Shown piece after piece: positions 62,178 through 64,000 of a DNA stretch of 64,000 nucleotides; the first letter of the stretch is position 1, and every line of letters begins with the position of its first letter. The notes beneath the pieces were generated by a model. It made no database searches. It saw nothing but the letters and a program-made list of their open reading frames with translations, and was not told the origin of the DNA. This stretch comes from Duganella phyllosphaerae (GTDB lineage: Bacteria > Pseudomonadota > Gammaproteobacteria > Burkholderiales > Burkholderiaceae_D): NCBI RefSeq assembly GCF_001758785.1, contig NZ_LROM01000062.1, positions 17,294-81,293 on the forward strand, given 5' to 3'. A program made the position numbers and the translations under genes.

Positions 62178-62966
62178 TCAAGGCTGCGGCAGGCTCTCGA
62201 CCAGCGCGCGGTGGCGCTGTTCGATCAGGTCCAGGTTCTTGCGCGCCAGCGTGTGGCGCAGGCCGACCAGGCGGTATTCGGCCTTTTTTTCCTGTTGCAG
62301 CGACCTGGTCAGCGCGATCAGCAAGCGGTCGCGGTTGGCGTCCAGGTACGCAATTTCCATCTCCATCATGCCGAGCACGATGCGCTGCTCGTTATCGTTG
62401 GAGCGGTCGTACAGCCGCAGCAGGTTACGCATGGCGTCGAGCAATTGCTGCACCGGTTCGCCGGCGTCGCGCATCAGGTCGTTGACGGCGCGCTCCTGCA
62501 TCGGCGCCGTGACCGCGCGCGAGATGATCCGGGTCAGCCCGGTAAAGGCGTTGACGTGGCGGTCTTCCAGGCCGGTGTCGGACCAGGCCTTGATGCCGGT
62601 GCCGACCACCTTGAGCGGGTCGCGCAAGTCGTACTGGCGGTCGCCGGCCAGTGCGCCGAGCGCCTGCATATACGCTTGCACCACGTCGTCGATGCGGCGG
62701 AAATCGTCGCTGGCCTGCTGGCGGCTGGCGTCGAGCGCGCGTTCGCGGGCGTCGGCGGTTGGCGCCAGGAACGGTTGCTGGCGCTCATAGGCATTGCGGT
62801 ACCGTTCGGTCAGTTCGTGGTAGGCGTTGAGCTTGGGGGCGTCGGCGGCAAAGGCGCGTACTTCGGCCATGCGCGGGGTGCTGCTGGCGCAACCGCCGAG
62901 CATGGCAAACATCGCCAGCAGGCACGCGACCAGCAAGGTGTGGATCGTCAAACGAAGTGAATTCAT
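62178..62966 (-). CDS. Helical lipoprotein
   Basis: This protein has about 262 residues. A lipoprotein signal ends in MLGGCASS (about residues 18-25), after which it is helical throughout (YHELTERYRNAYERQQPFL, DDFRRIDDVVQAYMQALGALAG, EQRIVLGMMEMEIAYLDANRDRLLIALTRSLQQEKKAEYRLVGL). The ATG at 62966 has GAGGAG at 5-nt spacing; a GTG at 62972 is too close to that site. I do not recognise the family. It forms an operon with the helical hypothetical gene, so the two may interact in the periplasm. Confidence 0.58.
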   Translation of the reverse strand: MNSLRLTIHTLLVACLLAMFAMLGGCASSTPRMAEVRAFAADAPKLNAYHELTERYRNAYERQQPFLAPTADARERALDASRQQASDDFRRIDDVVQAYMQALGALAGDRQYDLRDPLKVVGTGIKAWSDTGLEDRHVNAFTGLTRIISRAVTAPMQERAVNDLMRDAGEPVQQLLDAMRNLLRLYDRSNDNEQRIVLGMMEMEIAYLDANRDRLLIALTRSLQQEKKAEYRLVGLRHTLARKNLDLIEQRHRALVESLPQP

Positions 62967-63053
62967 GGGCACTCCTCAAGGAAATGAGGACCATTGTTGC
63001 CCTGCGTTTGATGCACGGTGTTGCGACTGCTCAGACCAGGCAGTGCCGTTACC

Positions 63054-63830
63054 TTAGTTGAGTTCGGTAATCCAGCCCAGACCGGACAGGGTGCCGGCGG
63101 CGGGGTGGTATTCGCAGCCGATCCAGCCGTCGTAACCGAGTTCGTCGAGCAGCGCAAACAGGTGGCGGTAATTGATTTCGCCGGTGCCCGGCTCGTGGCG
63201 GCCCGGCGTATCGGCTATTTGTACGTGGCCGATGCGGGCCAGGTTGGCGCGGATGGTGTTGCTCAATTCGCCTTCCATGCGCTGCATGTGATAGACGTCG
63301 TATTGCAGCAACAGGTTGGGGCGGCCGGCTGCGGCGATGACGGCCAGCGCCTCGGCGCTGCGGCCCAGCAGGTAGCCGGGCATGTCGAAATGGTTGATCG
63401 GCTCGATCAGCAGGTTGATGCCATGCGGCGCCAGCAGGTCGGCCGCGTAGCGCAGATTGGCCAGGCAGGTGGCGTGCGCGGTCTCCGGCGCCAGGCCCGG
63501 TGGAATTTTGCCGGCCATGCAGTGCACTTGCTTCACGTTCAGCGCCAGCGCGTAGTCGCGCGCGGCGGCCACGCTGGCGCGGAACTCGTCGCCTCGGTCG
63601 GGATGGCAGGCCATGCCGCGTTCGCCGGCGTCCCAGTCGCCCGGGGGCAGGTTGAACAGCACCAGTCGCAGGCCATGCGCGCGTAATTGCGCGGCGATCT
63701 GTTCGGCGGGCCAGGCATACGGAAACAGGAATTCGACCGCCTTGAAGCCGGCCGCGCGGGCGGCGCCAAAGCGGTCGAGGAAGGGCAGGTCGGTGAACAA
63801 CATCGACAAATTGGCGGCAAATTTGGGCAT
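63054..63830 (-). CDS. hyi: Hydroxypyruvate isomerase
   Basis: This 258-residue TIM-barrel protein would interconvert hydroxypyruvate and tartronate semialdehyde. The start MPKFAANLSMLFTDLPFLDRF is typical of Hyi, so ATG 63830 was chosen over TTG 63848. Metal-binding and catalytic segments include LLIEPINHFDMPGYLL (Glu, about 141-156), LLLQYDVYHMQRMEG (about 175-189), IGHVQIADTPGRHEPGTGEINY and IGCEYHPAAGT. Together with the 2-hydroxyacid dehydrogenase elsewhere in the window it suggests glyoxylate-type metabolism, but the two are 50 kb apart. Confidence 0.87.
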   Translation of the reverse strand: MPKFAANLSMLFTDLPFLDRFGAARAAGFKAVEFLFPYAWPAEQIAAQLRAHGLRLVLFNLPPGDWDAGERGMACHPDRGDEFRASVAAARDYALALNVKQVHCMAGKIPPGLAPETAHATCLANLRYAADLLAPHGINLLIEPINHFDMPGYLLGRSAEALAVIAAAGRPNLLLQYDVYHMQRMEGELSNTIRANLARIGHVQIADTPGRHEPGTGEINYRHLFALLDELGYDGWIGCEYHPAAGTLSGLGWITELN

Positions 63831-63848
63831 GCGCAAATTATAAGGCAA

Positions 63849-63873
63849 TAAAAAACCGCCCGAAGGCGGTTTT
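63849..63873 (-). terminator. Rho-independent terminator for the right-edge gene
   Basis: AACCGCC, the loop CGAA and GGCGGTT form a hairpin flanked by an A-run on the left and a T-run on the right. On the minus strand it is followed by six T, so it should end the gene that enters from the right edge. It may act in both directions. Confidence 0.85.
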
Positions 63874-63898
63874 CATGGCACGGCTGGCTCGACCCGAA

Positions 63899-64000
63899 TT
63901 AACGGCCGCGACCACCGGAACGATGTTGCGAAGGATTGGCGCCGTTACGTGGCGCGCTGGCGTTGCCGCCACCGCTGCGGGCTGGACCGCCACCGCTGGC
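63899..64000 (-). CDS. Partial gene, Arg/Gly-rich C-terminal tail, probably DEAD-box RNA helicase
   Basis: Only the last 33 codons and the stop are inside the window. They encode ASGGGPARSGGGNASAPRNG followed by ANPSQHRSGGRGR. Arg/Gly/Asn-rich tails ending in GGRGR are characteristic of RhlE-type DEAD-box RNA helicases in this bacterial family, where the tail binds RNA. The body that would confirm this lies beyond the right edge. The terminator 26 bp downstream supports this being a gene end. Other RNA-binding proteins with RGG-like tails are possible. Confidence 0.5.
   Translation of the reverse strand, partial: ASGGGPARSGGGNASAPRNGANPSQHRSGGRGR

Overview
The window is 64 kb of GC-rich chromosome. 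Its gene families and their ordering fit a beta-proteobacterium of the Oxalobacteraceae (Massilia / Duganella / Janthinobacterium type): two classical trimeric porins, an OmpA with the beta-proteobacterial C-terminus, a Gcr-type membrane 'recombinase', a beta-propeller phytase paired with a TonB receptor, and a cluster of small envelope-stress proteins. The taxonomic call is inferred from content only. No rRNA, tRNA, CRISPR array, transposase or phage module was seen.

Layout. (1) 0-2 kb: a translationally coupled minus-strand cassette of a PAAR protein, a SleB-like hydrolase and a secreted small protein, which looks like an orphan type VI secretion effector/immunity unit. (2) 2-10 kb: a CurA-like reductase, then a plus-strand accessory block. 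The block holds a secreted beta-helix protein, gene relics, three tandem secreted proteins sharing a Ca-loop-like motif, and two tandem cytoplasmic paralogues of a family I do not recognise; the same family supplies one of the relics. (3) 10-21 kb: a phospholipase-D-like protein, a carboxylate transporter facing a 2-hydroxyacid dehydrogenase, a LysR regulator and porin, and a phytase/TonB-receptor pair with a possible PHO box. (4) 21-32 kb: a degenerate GGDEF membrane protein coupled to an AraC regulator, two aminotransferases, a DUF748 protein with a Gly-X-X repeat, and a DMT exporter. (5) 32-39 kb: an oxidoreductase/LysR divergent pair, two coupled very small genes, a lipid-phosphate operon (PAP2, diacylglycerol kinase, metallophosphoesterase), the relic of a divergent LysR/SDR pair, and a zinc alcohol dehydrogenase. 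(6) 39-46 kb: a cardiolipin-synthase-like lipoprotein overlapping the Gcr-type gene, a CoA-transferase and a porin. (7) 46-61 kb: an envelope/stress region with four glycine-zipper proteins, a Crp-type regulator, AsmA, DUF4398 and OmpA-like lipoproteins, a ferritin-like protein, DUF883 and YqjE proteins, a DUF3309 protein too short for routine gene calling, a BON lipoprotein, an AI-2E family permease, YihY, OmpA and an MtfA peptidase. (8) 61-64 kb: small hypotheticals, hydroxypyruvate isomerase, and the last codons of a gene with an Arg/Gly-rich tail, probably a DEAD-box helicase.

The main themes are envelope maintenance and acquisition of organic acids and phosphate. Region 2 is the best candidate for something undescribed: five coupled or closely spaced genes of two unnamed paralogue families, with decayed copies beside them. 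Other notable signals are the GGDEF protein that keeps its I-site but has lost its active site, the palindromic 30-bp elements that became C-terminal tails of two unrelated proteins, and the Gly-X-X insertions in two proteins 6 kb apart. Function calls rest on motif recognition by eye; no alignment or database search was run.
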